Shown here piece after piece: positions 11,850 through 24,800 of a stretch of 64,000 bases of DNA (its first letter is position 1; the number at the start of each line of letters is the position of its first letter). Made by a program: the position numbers and the translations under genes. Source of the DNA: Vigna angularis (Eukaryota > Streptophyta > Magnoliopsida > Fabales > Fabaceae); the NCBI RefSeq assembly GCF_016808095.1, contig NC_068974.1:1922001-1986000 (forward strand), read 5' to 3'. The notes beneath the pieces are model-generated. The model saw only the letters and a program-made list of their open reading frames with translations. It was not told the DNA's origin and did not search any database.

Positions 11850-12872
11850 AGTAACACCCTTAACTTTATTTATCTTTTTTAAAATCCTAAATCTCCCTAC
11901 ACCACCTCACTTGCCAGATCAATTTTCCCTTCTACACATAAACCCTAATTCCATTACCATCGTCGCTGCTGCCACCTACCTTATCGGAGAAAGAGGTGAG
12001 AGTTACTTCCTCCACCAACATCAGAGAAAACTTCAATGGTCGCTCCTCTTTCTCTGGCGACCCTCTTAATTTCAACAACTTTTCGGCATCAGGGACACTC
12101 CACAACGGCGAAAACGACGTCCCGACTCGACCTTCCTCTTCTCAATCCTGACCGTCACAAAGCAATTGGGTTTTGGGTTTGCTCTGGTTTCTTCTTGGTC
12201 TCGCGAGTCGCAACGGCGACATTGGGTTTTTAGGGTTTTTGTTCTAGGTTTATTTTGGGGTTCTTGGGTTGGTTTTTCTGAGTCCAGATTTGAAAAGGAA
12301 GATGCGAGGGGGGGAGATGATGGAGAAGAAGACGCTCGCGCAGTAGAGTGATTTAGGTTGGTGAAGATTTCGCAATAGAGGTTTTTGGTGAAGAAGATGA
12401 TCTCGCCGCTGGTGCGACGGCGACGCAAAGTGGTTCTCGTGGTGCGGCCTGGTGTGAGTAGCTCATGGAGAGACGCTGGTGCGTTAATGGCGGAGGCGAC
12501 TCGCTGAGGATTGGTGGTGAGGATGGTGGCGATGCTAGGGTTTGGCGGCGTCAATAGAGGATTCACGGTGATGGTTGAAGATGACGGCAATTTGCAGTTC
12601 TGATGGTGGTGGCCATGGAGGCTTACGGCTGACGACGAGGTTGATGGTGGTGGAGATAGGGTTGGCGGCGACAAGGTTGGTAACAGCAGGGACAAGGTTA
12701 ATGGTGATTGAATTAGGGTTTCTGTGTAGAAGGGAAAGCTGACATGGCAGGTGAGGGGTGTAGGGAGATTTAGAATTTTAAAAATGATAAATAAAATTAA
12801 AGTATTTTTGAAATAAAAAAAATAGTGTGGAAGTGTAGGGAGCACTTGGGGTGGTGAGCAACTCCCCAAATT
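11850..12872. mobile_element. TIR element with captured GC-rich sequence
   Basis: About 110 bp near the left end (11865-11975) is repeated in inverted orientation near the right end (12690-12800): both read '...ATTTATC.TTTTTAAAAT.CTAAATCTCCCTACACC..CTCAC.TGCCA' and then 'TTCCCTTCTACACA.AAACCCTAATTC'. The interior (12000-12650) is GC-rich, with Ser/Thr/Pro-rich open frames on both strands typical of captured plant 5' exon or UTR sequence. One minus-strand frame (12072-12869, 265 codons) runs through both TIRs, so it is unlikely to be a real protein. Outer ends and TSD not resolved; Mutator-like is the best guess. Confidence 0.55.
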
Positions 12873-12889
12873 AAAAAAGATAGGGTTTG

Positions 12890-13710
12890 ACAGATACGTT
12901 TGTTACCATGTTATCAGTTGAGTATCTCACAAAAAATATTATAGTATATATTTTTATATCACTTGATATCCATATATATATATATATATATATTTTATAT
13001 TTTTTAATTTAAAAAAAATAAAATATAAACTTAGATTAGATTAAATAAACTTAAGTACAGTTCAAGTTAAATTATATGAAATATTAGTGCAAATAAATTT
13101 AAATTAAATTTAAATGAATTGCAACAAAATATAAATTCTAAAAATTTAATCTCTTACAAAATAAATTCAATTTTATAAGTCTAAATAAAAACAAATAGAA
13201 ATATGTGAACACAAATTTCAAATTATTCTTAAATGAAAAATAGGTTTTCATTATCAATTTTATTTTCATCGTTCAAATTTAAAAGATTAATTAACTAAAT
13301 TCAATAATAATTATTAGGTATAATCGAATACATAATAGTTTTATATACTTCATCAACAAAAGATAATTAGATATTTATATCTGATGTAGATACAACTAGG
13401 TAGAAGAAGATTTAGTTAATATAGGAGTGCAGCTACTATGTTAAGAGAATATGAATAAAGTAAAATTAAAGTTTGAAAAATAAAATAAAAATTTGTGATA
13501 AAAATAAAATTTTAACTTAGGAATAGTTTTAAAAATAAAAAAAATTTAAGAATAGTTTTAAAAATAAAAGAATTAGAAAGTATTGTGATGGAGGAAACAA
13601 CACTCCACAACTAAAAGGGACAAACTAATCGAAATACCACCCAAAATAAACTACATAAACACCCTTTTTACATTTAAAATGTTTAAAACACAATAATTTT
13701 GTCAAACAAT

Positions 13711-13764
<54 letters not shown>

Positions 13765-14083
13765 AATGATTTAAATTTATTCAGACTCTTTAGTAAAAAA
13801 TTTAAGTTGTTCTCAGGATGGGATAATATTTTTTTATTATAAAATAATTTGGAACTGAATTGAAATAAAAAACCATATATAAAAACTAAATTAATAGTAA
13901 CATTTGAGATTGAGATTTGACATTTCTTTAATTCAGGGTCTTAATCGTGTTACGTGTCACTAATATTTGTCACATGTTTATTTAATTTATTTTATTTGTT
14001 AAATTTTAAAACATAAAAACGTTAAACGATATAATTTTATAGACATTTTTATCTTAATTGTGGAGATATTTTATAACTCTTAC

Positions 14084-14164
<81 letters not shown>

Positions 14165-14845
14165 TTTTTAGTGAAAGAGAAATAATATTGCAAGTTTCAT
14201 AATACTTATTGTCATATGACTATAATTGTGTGGATTTCAAGAATACAATTCTAGATGAAATTGAGTAGGATAGGCTCAAGTTTGAAGAAAAACCAATGAA
14301 AGCGGATACTAACCCTTAGCCACTCCTCAGCACTACTGATAGTGTTAGCAAGACTTGGAATCACCAAAATATTAGGTAACACATTTATAAGCAATATGTT
14401 TTCATTATCCAACGTAAATAGGTTTGTTTACTCCATTTATTTTTTCACTCTTTAATTAAAGTCCAAAAATTTTATAAAATATTCATTTAATTATTTCTTA
14501 TTATTTATTATATTATTATACTTAATATATATTTTTGAGAGTCTTAGAATATTTTGTACATAGATCTTTCATCCACCTACAAGGATCCATTCATCAATTA
14601 TCGCAATTATCAAATCAGCTCCTGAAATTCTTATTTGGAATGATCGTGTTCTAGTTAAACTTAATTAATTTTATGTCTAAAATTTTGAAATACAATAAAA
14701 AAAATTTAAGGTTATAGTTAAAAGAAAATTAATAGACAAAATATTAACCAAAGTTTTGCAACTTATTTCAAAACTAAATTAAAAGAAAAAAATATAACAA
14801 TAATATTAATCTTCTGTTGAAAAAAAAAGAATATTATAAAAGTAG
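12890..14845. other. AT-rich intergenic DNA with (TA)n tracts
   Basis: Contains TA runs at about 12974-12992, 13714-13760 and 14087-14160 and long A/T-rich stretches. A short direct repeat of 'taagaatagttttaaaaataaaa' type occurs at 13515-13570. No gene recognised. Confidence 0.65.
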
Positions 14846-14904
14846 TTTATTCGAAATCATGATGTTTTTTCTTAAATTCATTCAAAATGTAATTGAAAAG
14901 CAAA

Positions 14905-15536
14905 TTAATTGCCATAATTATCACCGAGTCCTCCAAACAAGAGAACTTAACCATAGTCGGGTTCTTGATCTCCATAGTATCTAACATCATAACATTTAGG
15001 ATTGTCAGTGAAAGAATGAGTTTCATGTACTTTAGCTCCATGAGTTTTTCTTTCATTATCTTGAATCAAAACTTCTTTAAAGTAACAAACATGTAGAGAA
15101 TTATCATCATAATAAGTAAAATGTTCATACCCACCCCATTTGAGGATTTTGAGTACCAGAATGAGTTCTTATTCTTCCACTCCAACTTACTTCATTAGCT
15201 GAACTCATGTGCAATTTTGTTGGAAAATATCCAACAAATTTATTGTCTATACCTATCCACCAATTTTTGGTCACGAAATCCTGAAAACATACATACTTTT
15301 ATGAAAAATAAAATAAAATAATGCCTAGTGTTAATTATGTCCGTCATACAATATTAATTTTTTTTTTCACTATATGAATTCAGTTTAAAAACTGTATTCA
15401 AAAAATAAAAATACATTAATACCATGTGATTTAAATCTAATTCTACATTTTTATAATAGTGAAAGATATATACAATTATTATCACCTGAGAAATAGAAAA
15501 GGCATGCTCATAAAGTGGTCCTCCATAACGAGAGAG
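14905..15536 (-). pseudogene. Truncated neprosin-family (DUF239) pseudogene
   Basis: On the minus strand the final exon of a neprosin-type gene is recognisable from 15280 down to the stop at 14905. It begins after TTTTCAG and contains the conserved NWWIG and HGAKVHETHSF segments and the C-terminal FGG...GN region. The preceding intron (15281-15485) and the 3' end of exon 6 (15486 to about 15536, containing YGGPLYEHAFSISQ) are also present. Upstream exons are missing. An in-frame TAA occurs near the C-terminus (about 14944), and the segment after 'PQMG' is shifted or deleted relative to the 24548-24919 exon. It is an antisense, 3'-terminal, dead copy. Confidence 0.85.
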
Positions 15537-16639
15537 CTTAAGTATGGTTACTCCAAGGTCATTCTATTATTCATGCATGATGTTTATTTTAATTGCACTT
15601 AAATCTTACTTAAGTATCACACGAGTCTCTTGGAAAACGATATTTGGTCTTACCATTTTATATTACTTGAATGATTCGGTACGCTTGTTGAGGTCTTAAC
15701 AATACCCCTTGAGCCGAGACATATAACTACGAAAATGCCATAGCGTTTTGATAAGCTTCAGTTTCTTCTAAACCGAAGCCTATTATGCGAGTTAAAATGC
15801 AGTTTCTACAATAGTGGTCCATCAAATCATGTATGGATGTATGACATGTGTCATAGAGGAAGATGTGCTTTGAAAGAGTTTTTTATATTAGGAGTTGAAG
15901 AGTTTATAACCAAAGCTTGTGAACAAGACCATTATTACAATGAGGGAGGAGTTTGATGTCCATGTCTGAAGTGCGATTGTACAAAGATTTTAGAAGAAAC
16001 AGTTGTGAAGGTTCACCTTTACAGAAATGGTTTCAAGCCTAATTATTTCATTTGGACGGATCATGGTTTAAGAATGCTAGAAGATTATGTACATAATGAT
16101 GTAACTTGGACCGAAGGTGAGCCAAATAACCAATTTATGATAATGGAAGACATTGTGCATGATGCTCATATTCAACACGAGCCGTGCAAAGCATGTAATT
16201 CAGATAACATAGAAGAGGTTCTAAATGAAGAAACTCAAATATATTATAATCTTTTGTTGGATTCAAATAAGTCGTAGTATGAAGGAGCATCAGACTCAAA
16301 ATTATCAATGTGTGTCAGACTATTAAGTTGCAAGTCCAACTGGAATATTTCTAACCAATGAATAAACTTTATTGCAAAAATGCTTATGGATGTAATACCC
16401 ATCAAATCACGTTTGTCCAAAACTTACTATGACGAAAAAAGTGTATCAAAGTTAGGATTACAGTCCTAAAGGATTGATTGTTGCGTGGATGGTAGCACGC
16501 TCTTCTATGATAATGAATATGCTAAGAATGAGGGCGCGTTGCTTGAGTGCAAATTTTGTGAAAAGCCAATATATCAACCATGTAACACCGGAGCAAGTTC
16601 CTGTAAAATCGATGTTCTGTTTGCCATTACTTTCGAAAC

Positions 16640-18701
16640 TGTAACACCCCTAAAATATAAAACATCTCACACCCAATTTATTTCATTAATAAAGAAAACA
16701 TCATACAATATTACAATCCTCCATTTAGGAGTAACATAGTTCACACTGGAAAATACATTATATTTTCACACATAATTAAAACACTCTTAATCTTTTTTTT
16801 CTCTCTTAAAACATTCTTCAATTTTCTGCTGCTTCCTTCTTCACTTGAATTGGTTCAGACGTCGTTCCCTCATCTGCTCCCGTATAACAAAAATATTATA
16901 CGATCATCGCAAAAATAAGATTTTTCCGGCACAAACAAACAAGTAAGGGTGAGCTACCATGCAAAGTTCAAAGAAAAGCATGACACTATTATTATACGTA
17001 ATACATTCACCATAAATTCTAGCAAGATGCAATTATCATACTAGACTCTATTATCCAGATATAATGTTGATGGAAGTCTCGGGTGGTCATGCACTTGTGG
17101 TGATTTCAACAACAAAAATTTTGGCCAAATATAATATATCACATCACCCACAAGGTTAATCCATTAATGTCTATAAACATAGACTAGGACCTCCTACTAC
17201 TCTCACAACATAACACATCCTTCTCTAATTGAGTCTGGAAGATTATTAGAGTTTTAGGATCACCACCAACAACAGGACCCTCAACATCAACATATACACT
17301 AATACCATGCCAATTTAGAGTCTCTCCCCGAGACTCATACTATATTTCAAATGAATAATTTCATATCAAACGTCACAATAAACACTCATAATAGAATTCA
17401 TACAAGATAATTATAAACAATTAACAATAATAAAGTATTACTATAAATGATCATATAAGAATACAATATTTGACAATCATAAAAATAATCTTAATATAAA
17501 AATTCATGGGGAAACAAGAAGTTGAATCTGGCAGAGCCGGTTAGACAACCTCTAATCCATCCAAAAGTACAATATAATTAAATAACAAGAATAATAACAT
17601 ATATGGGGAAATAAGAAGTTGAATCTGGCAGAGCCGGTTAGACAACTTCTAATCCTTCCAAAAATGCAATAAAATAAATAAGTAAAGCAATAAATAGTTT
17701 GGGGAAACAAGAAATTGAATCTGGCAGAGCCGGTTAGACAATTTCTAATCCTTCCAAAATACAATAAAATAAATAAAGAAAAACAATAAAATGTTTGGGA
17801 AACAAGAAATTGAATCTGGCAGAGCCGGTTAGACAATTTCTAATCCTTCCAAAATACAATAAAAACAAATAAGGAAAACAATAAAATGTTTGGGGAAACA
17901 AGAAATTGAATCTGGCAGAGCCGGTTAGACAATTTCTAATCCTTCCAAAATATAAAAATAAACAATTTAATAGCATACATATGGCATAACATAATCAACA
18001 TCACATTTTACAACTATCACACTTGGATCTAAACACAGAAGCATATTCTCATCCAAAATTCAAAATCATACAGAAACAAAATACTTCACATTCAAGATTT
18101 AAGATCAACAAAAGTAACATATACAAGACTCAAAATAATACCAAACAAAATGTAACTCCCCTTACCTCTATTCCAGGCTTAGTTTTCCTCTTCTCAAATC
18201 AGTCTCCGGAAACTTCCAGAACTTCCCCTCTTCAACTAGAATTTCTTCAAACTCTCTTCTCTCACAATTTCTCTAGAATTTTGGTGCAAATTTTCAGCCT
18301 CCCCCCCTTGGCTATTTATAGCCAAAAAATTTTACTATTCATTTTTACTATTCATTTTTACTATTCACTTTTACTATTCATTTTTACTATTCAAAAATTA
18401 TTTTTTATTCACCATTCTTATCTCTGAATAATTGAGTTTTACGTGGAATGTTCTCTTCCACAATTTATTTTAATATTATTTTTTTTTTACTATTCACTAT
18501 TCACTATTCACTATTTACTATTTACTATTCATTTTTTTTTTAACTCTTAAAATAAATTCTCAAATTTTTAACTCCTTCCTTTGAAATTATTATTATTGGT
18601 ACCTATCATAAATTTTAAAATTTTTTTTTTTACCATACTATTATTAAAATAAAAAAAAAACAACTATTTATTAAATTTAAATATTTTACATGGGTCTTAC
18701 A
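16640..18701 (+). mobile_element. Solo LTR (2062 bp) inside the CACTA transposase pseudogene
   Basis: Starts TGTAACACCCC and ends TGGGTCTTACA. It is flanked by an exact 5-bp TSD, GAAAC (16635-16639 and 18702-18706). Removing the insertion with one TSD copy rejoins the transposase frame ('LSK' to 'LQRMYA'), independent proof of insertion. No internal retroviral genes, PBS or second LTR. It contains a five-unit tandem array (17508-17950) and short 'actattcatttttactattc' repeats (18338-18540). Confidence 0.92.
17508..17950 (+). repeat. ~96-bp tandem array, five units, in solo LTR
   Basis: Five near-identical units with start points near 17508, 17605, 17700, 17797 and 17893. Each carries GGGGAAACAAGAA.TTGAA, TCTGGCAGAGCCGGTTAGAC and TCTAATCCTTCCAAAA cores. 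The last three units are the most alike, suggesting recent expansion. Open minus-strand frames across the array only reflect the unit length being close to a multiple of three. Confidence 0.93.
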
Positions 18702-19339
18702 GAAACTACAAAGAATGTATGCCTCGACACAAACTATAGGGCAAATGACATGACACTATCAGAACAGGTCGACGAATGGTGTTTTGAGTCCTCCATGCCA
18801 TGGAGAGGCTTGAAAGCACTTTGATAGAGTATATCCTGACTTTGCCATAGAGCCACACAATATACGGCTCAGTTTATGCTCTAACGGTTTTAACCCATAT
18901 GTACACGCATCAAATATACCATATTCATGTTGGTCAGTAATTGTCACCCTATACAATCTTCCTTCAAAAATTTGCATGTCTAAATGTTTTTGACTTGTCT
19001 CATTCTACGGTCATTCAATCTAAAGGTAGCCATATATGTGTACTTAGAACCCTTGATAGACGAATTGAAAAAGTTGTGGACTAGTGTCATAACATATGAT
19101 ATTTCAAGGAGACAAAACTTTATGATGAGGGTCATGCTTATGTGGACAATTAATGACTTTTCTACTTATGGTATTTTGTCTGGTTGAAGTACTTAAGGTA
19201 AACTGGCATGTCCACACTGTGTGGAGCATACAAAGGCCTTTAGATTATATCATGACCGAAAAAATTCATGTTTTGACTCTCATGAAAGTTTTGTACCAAA
19301 TGAACATTCGTTTAGGAGGAATAAGAATGCTTTCAAGAA

Positions 19340-19968
19340 GGGGAAGTGGACATGGAAGAGACACCACCTAGACCTTCGCCACTATTATAATTAATTCTTA
19401 GATAAAATACATCATAGACCGTCTAATTTGAATATTTTATTATTTGTTATTGTCTACCAATATTTACAATTTCATAATTCAATAGAATCCATTTTTAATA
19501 GATAGTTTAACTTTTAAACCTAAACAATGGTAGTATAAAAAAATGAACTAAAAGTTTGATCTTTGATTATTCAACCATTTTAAAGTGTTCATGAGTTCAA
19601 ATATCCAAACATAAAAAAAAACACAATATTAAAAGTCATTGTCAAAACATAAACCAGGGGAAGTGGATAGGGAAGAACACCACCTAAACCTTCGCCACTA
19701 TTATAATTAATTCTTACATAAAATACGTGTCTAATTTGAATATTTTATTATTTGTTATTATCTACCTATATTTATAATTTTATAATTCAATATAATCCAT
19801 TTTTAATAGATAATTTAACTTTTTAACCTAATAAATGGTAGTATAAAAAAAAGTGAACTAAAAGTTTGTTCTTTTGATTATTCAACAATTTCAAAGTGCT
19901 CAAGAGTTCAAATATCCAAACATAAAAAAAAAACACAATATTAAAAGTCATTGTCAAATCATAATACA
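19340..19968 (+). repeat. ~317-bp tandem duplication at the end of the CACTA pseudogene
   Basis: The sequence from GGGGAAGTGGA at 19340 to about 19650 is repeated from 19657 to about 19968 with few differences. The unit includes the last transposase codons ('CACCACCTA.ACCTTCGCCACT') and the AT-rich 3' flank. It is a simple two-copy tandem duplication. Confidence 0.88.
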
Positions 19969-19969
19969 A

Positions 19970-21077
19970 TCTACAATTAATTATAATCCTAAACTTTATT
20001 TCTTCTACTGATCGTCCTACATTATTTGGAAATTAAATATCCAGGTATTATGGATTAAGTTTTATGTCTCCTAGAGTATCTAGGTCGTGTTACAACAATG
20101 AGATTTGGAGTGACCACAATAAAAATTTTATATTTTTCTTTTATAAGGTACTTATATCAAAATTTTATTAAGTCAAATCATAAAGCGTTATTTTTTTATC
20201 AACTCTATTAGGTAATTGATGAGGAGGTTCACTAAGGAGATACAATACCAATGAAATATGAGCTTAACCATATAAGGAATTGACACCACTCTCTACCCAA
20301 AACCTTAATACAATGGGTTAATGGGTCTTCACTTTTATATGCTACTCCACTTTATCATTTCTACCTAATTTGGGACTTGCTCACAATTAGATTCTTAATA
20401 ATTCTCCCCTTCAAGGATGAGTCACTTCCACATTGGTACACTCCCCCTCAGTAAAAGCATTTGAGTACCCTTTTCGTATCGTCATTCATCTTAAAAGAAC
20501 ACACTTACCTAAAAGTCTTTGCTAGTATCACTTTTGATACAGGGACCAGTGTACTTTTGATACCACTTGTTAGACTTGTAAGAATATACTTGTGAATCAT
20601 ATATATATGTATACTTTTAGCGGTATTGTTTTTACTTATACATGCTTTAATTTTATTTATTAACTAGAGTTATACAAACCTACCAAGCTCCAACAAGATA
20701 CATGGTTTCAAATTTTAAGGACCTATGGCAGCGATTCTTTTTGCTACCATATCCTATAAAATTAAATATTTATTTAAATATGGCACACTCTGTGGCAGCG
20801 GTTATATGTATAATCTCTGCCAAAAAGCTAGCTTATTTTTTGTTTGCTGTTTTAGGTATTGATGAACTGAGGTAGAAATTTATCATTTTTTTACCTTGGT
20901 TCCTAATCGAGGCCAAAAACCCACCCATTTTTATCTCATCTGGATATACCTCAGTTCGAAAACAAGTGTCAATTGTAAAAAATAATCATTGTTGTTTCTC
21001 TTCATTGCATTAGTGTTACTTTATTATTCATTTAATAAAGAAATTGACTTGACTTTTAATATATATTTTAATAAATA

Positions 21078-21085
<8 letters not shown>
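19970..21085. other. Repeat-derived non-coding DNA
   Basis: No gene. About 20220-20580 is low-complexity dispersed-repeat-like sequence. About 20700-20960 carries 'accttggttcctaatcgaggcc' and 'acctcagttcgaaaac' motifs reminiscent of the accgaggcataa subterminal repeats of the CACTA-like element at 39972, so a decayed CACTA end is possible. Confidence 0.4.

Positions 21086-21086
<1 letters not shown>

Positions 21087-21160
<74 letters not shown>
21087..21160. repeat. (TA)n microsatellite at left edge of segmental duplication
   Basis: About 37 TA units. The equivalent position of the second copy (51885-51974) is also a TA run, and similarity between the copies begins directly after it. Confidence 0.95.
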
Positions 21161-21162
<2 letters not shown>

Positions 21163-21369
21163 TAGAAATAACATATATTTATTAAGAGTTATTGAGATAT
21201 GTAATAAACGCTTATAAATACCATATAATAAATAATAAATAATAAATACTAAATATTAAGTGTTATGCATTAATAACTATATAATAAGTAATATAAAATA
21301 GTAATTATATAATTAAATATTTTTCTCAAATTTATTAAAAAATATTTAAAATCATAAATGAAAAGAAAC

Positions 21370-21433
<64 letters not shown>

Positions 21434-21766
21434 TAATTGATATATAATTATTAAAAGTTAATAAAAACGAAAAATGAATGTTAATAAAGGCCATATAATA
21501 AATAATAAGTGTTAAATATTAAATCTTTTGTATGACTTACTATATAATTAAAAATATAGATATGAAGAAGCAGAACGTTAATAAACGATAATAAATTCCA
21601 TATAATAAATAATAAATAGCAAATATTAAATTTTATATTAATTGATATATAATAAATAACAATAGTTAATAAATTTTAATATGTTGTTCAAATTTTATAG
21701 AAAAAACTTAAAATAATGAGAAGAAACGCAATGAGTATTATACATTTTCTTTATGACACTCATGAC

Positions 21767-21776
21767 TATATATATA
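21767..21776 (+). promoter_or_regulatory. TATA box of neprosin gene A
   Basis: ATATATATAC-type TATA box about 55-60 bp upstream of ATG 21829. The equivalent TATATA at about 52529 in the paralogue is separated from its ATG by a long (TA)n expansion. Confidence 0.5.
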
Positions 21777-21828
21777 CATCACATGTTTGACTTTATTATT
21801 CATCTAACTTATTGTAGTGGTGAAAAGG

Positions 21829-24800
21829 ATGATTCATATCTTGTTATTTGTTCTATATTTCTTGAGTAGTCATGTTTGCTATAAAGTTGACGGAATTCCA
21901 TATATACTAAAGGAAGATTTGAAGTTAGAGAGAAAAGTTGATAAGCCTTCTATTAAGAGTATTCATGTATGTTTCAATTTTTTTGATATTTCATTATATG
22001 CTTCCTTTAGTTAATATCATATTACATGGTTTAATAATTTTATTTTGGATTTGATAGATGGAAAACGGACAAATTGTTGATTGCATTGACATTTACAAAC
22101 AACCATCCTTTGACCATCCTTTACTAAAGGATCATAAGTTGCAGGTGTATAATTAAAACCTTTAATTAGAAAGAAATTTGACTTTCATTTTCTTTCTTAT
22201 ATTTGTGGTTAACTTTCAACCCTTCTTCCACCATGTTTCTCACTCTCTGAAAATTGTTTCTTTATTTTTTCTAGAGAAAACCCAACTTCCAAATTGCAAG
22301 CGGAAAGACAAGACAAAAAACTTTAGGAACAAAACCCATGTTTGGATTGGATAAAGATGAATGTCCGATGGGAACTGTTCCTATATTGAGAACAACAAAA
22401 GATGATCTTATTAGAGAAAAATCATTACTCAACGATCATATATTGGTTCAAGATATTCCTGGTGTTCATGTAAGATTTTTTATAAAAGTAGTTTAAAATG
22501 TTGGTATTTTATTTTTTTAAATTGTATTCCATTTATTTTTTTAATTTGGCTATTTATTTAAATATATTGAATTTTTCAGATTGCAGAAGTTGCCCTTAAA
22601 CCAAATTATGGCCCTTATTACGGAGTCGGAGGTATAAATAGTATTTTTAATCCACGAGTTGATACCAAGTTTCAAATCTCTATGTCTCATTTGTGGGTTC
22701 AAAATGGTCCCATAGAATCCACTAACAAGATCTCATTGGGATGGCATGTGAGTTGAAATTTTCACAATTAGTATTTTTGATGTTGTGCATGTATGCATGT
22801 GTTTGTGAGTGTGGGGGCATGTGTTTGTGAGTGTGGGGGCATGTGTGTGTGTTCTTGTGCATGTCAGAATGGGTGTGTGTTTGTGTGTATGACCTTGTGT
22901 GTATGTGTGTACATGCATGCACATGTGTGTTTTTGTGTGTCTCTATGTGCTTGTGTTTTTGTGTGAATAAAAATGTGTGTGCACGTGTATTATAATTAAT
23001 ATATTTTTAATAAACTAAAAAAAAAACTAAACTACTTAATATAATATTTAAATTGTTTAAGAGTTCAGTTTTTAAAATTAAACTTATATCAATTAATTAA
23101 TAACTGAACTAGAAGATTTTGTATTGAAAAGTTAAGCATAATATCAACTACATAAAATGGTAAATAAAATATATAACTATAAGCACTTGAACGGTGAAAT
23201 CATAAAAGATTTTGAAGATAACAATGTTTTGGTATATATTAATAATAATTTATTACAAAGTTACGAACTTAAATAATTATTTACAATATTAAAAATATTA
23301 ATAAAGATCAATACACTACAGTTTCAATTTGGATTTGAATTATGCTAATTCACTTACAAGTTCAGGTGCTTAAATTCAAATGATAAAAGTTCACTGTGCT
23401 CATATTATTTCTTTTTATAATCTTAATTATTCACCAAAAACAATGAATAAATTTTACAAATAAAATAGATATTCTTCTTCAAATACTATTTATTTTATTA
23501 TTTTAAATATAAAATAATATCTTTAAATATATTATTTTTTTATTTTAAATATAAAATAATATCTTTAAATATAAAATTTTATTATTTTTAATATAAAATA
23601 AATAGTATTTTAAATAATATTTTCTTTAATTCCACAGTTCAAAGTTTGTAATTATATATATTTTACTTACCGTTTTTTAAAACTGACAGTAAACTTATTT
23701 CTGAATGCAAAATTTAGATATTAATTAATTGATATAAGTTTAAAATTGAGCTAAAAAACAATACAATTTGGATATTATATTAACTAGTTTAATTTTTTAG
23801 TTTATTATATTACAGTTAACTAAAATTTAGTATAATTTAGTTAATTTTATTTAGTCCTATGTATGTCTACTTGATGATTTAATTGGTATTAATTTGAAAA
23901 AGAAAAATATATTCTAAGTAATCTAATATTTCAGGTGATTCCAGAGCTGTATGGTGACTATTTAACCCATATTTATATATCATGGACGGTAAGATATATC
24001 ATTTCATTTTTTTCTATACTTAGTTTATAGAAGTATAACATATATTTACTCCTATAATAAGTCTTTCTTACTTAACGAAGGATATCTTTCTCTTTTCGAT
24101 TTCGTTTATAAGATATAATTAAATTGTTACTGTATATCTAAATAAATTTGAATCAATTAATATATCATCTTAATATTATTATTCAAATTTTGATATATAT
24201 TAAAATTTACAGTCAGACAACTTTAAGAAGACAGGATGCTACAATCTTCAATGTGCAGGTTATATTCAAACTAGCAGAAGACTTTATCTTGGTGCAAAAA
24301 TAAATCCCGTCTCTCATTATGGAGGACCAATTTACCTTATTGCGTGGTCCATTTCTCAGGTCATATTCATTGTATATATCTTTCACTATAATAAATAGAT
24401 AGAACTAGATTTAACTCATACATATTAATATATTTTGATTTCTTGAATACACATTTTTTACTGAATTCATATAGAAAAAAATAGTAATTTATATTCTATG
24501 TTGGACACAGTTATATATTTCTTTAATAAAAGTGTGTATGTTTGCAGGATCCTTTAACCAAAAATTGGTGGATAAGTATAGATAATAAGTCTATCGGATA
24601 TTTTCCGGCAAAATTGTTTTCAAACATGAGTTCAGCTGATGAAGTAGGTTGGGGTGGAAGAACAAGAACTCGTCCTGGTACTCAAAGTCCTCAAATGGGG
24701 TCTGGCCAGTTTCCTCATGATAATAATATTACGCACGCTTGTTTCTTTAAAGAAGCTTCAATTCAAGATAATGAAAGAAAAACTCATGGAGCTAAAGTAT

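Larger units (their letters stand above)
15832..19375 (+). pseudogene. En/Spm (CACTA) transposase pseudogene, split by a solo LTR
   Basis: The 5' part (about 15832-16277) matches the transposase-associated domain of CACTA transposases: WMYD, HRGRCALKEF, a CPCLKC-type cysteine motif and HLYRNGF...W..HG. After further frames (DGSTLFYDNEYAKNEGALLE, 16484-16545) the frame runs into the solo LTR at 16640. It resumes at 18707 with QRMYASTQTIGQMT, then PDFAIEPHNIRLSLCSNGFN, SCWSVIVTLYNLP, EPLIDELKKLW, WTINDFSTYGILSG and NKNAFKKGKW (to about 19375), which is the tnp2/Transposase_21 core. Multiple stops and frameshifts (for example TGA in the cysteine motif near 15957) show it is dead. The product would have been a CACTA transposase acting on CACTA-ended elements. 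Confidence 0.88.

Noticed and set aside
12072..12869. 265-codon minus-strand open frame
   Set aside because: It runs through both inverted repeats of a TIR element and is Ser/Thr/Pro low-complexity; likely chance ORF in captured GC-rich DNA.
17508..17950. CRISPR-like array
   Set aside because: Units of about 96 bp with no unique spacers, in a plant LTR; simple tandem repeat.
17552..17976. Overlapping minus-strand frames with repeated NCLTGSARFNFLF
   Set aside because: Artefact of the 96-bp tandem array in a solo LTR; repeat unit near a multiple of three keeps frames open.
22722..22924. His/Thr-rich minus-strand frames in neprosin intron 4 (and 53575-53907)
   Set aside because: Translations of TG/GGTGTG simple repeats within an intron.
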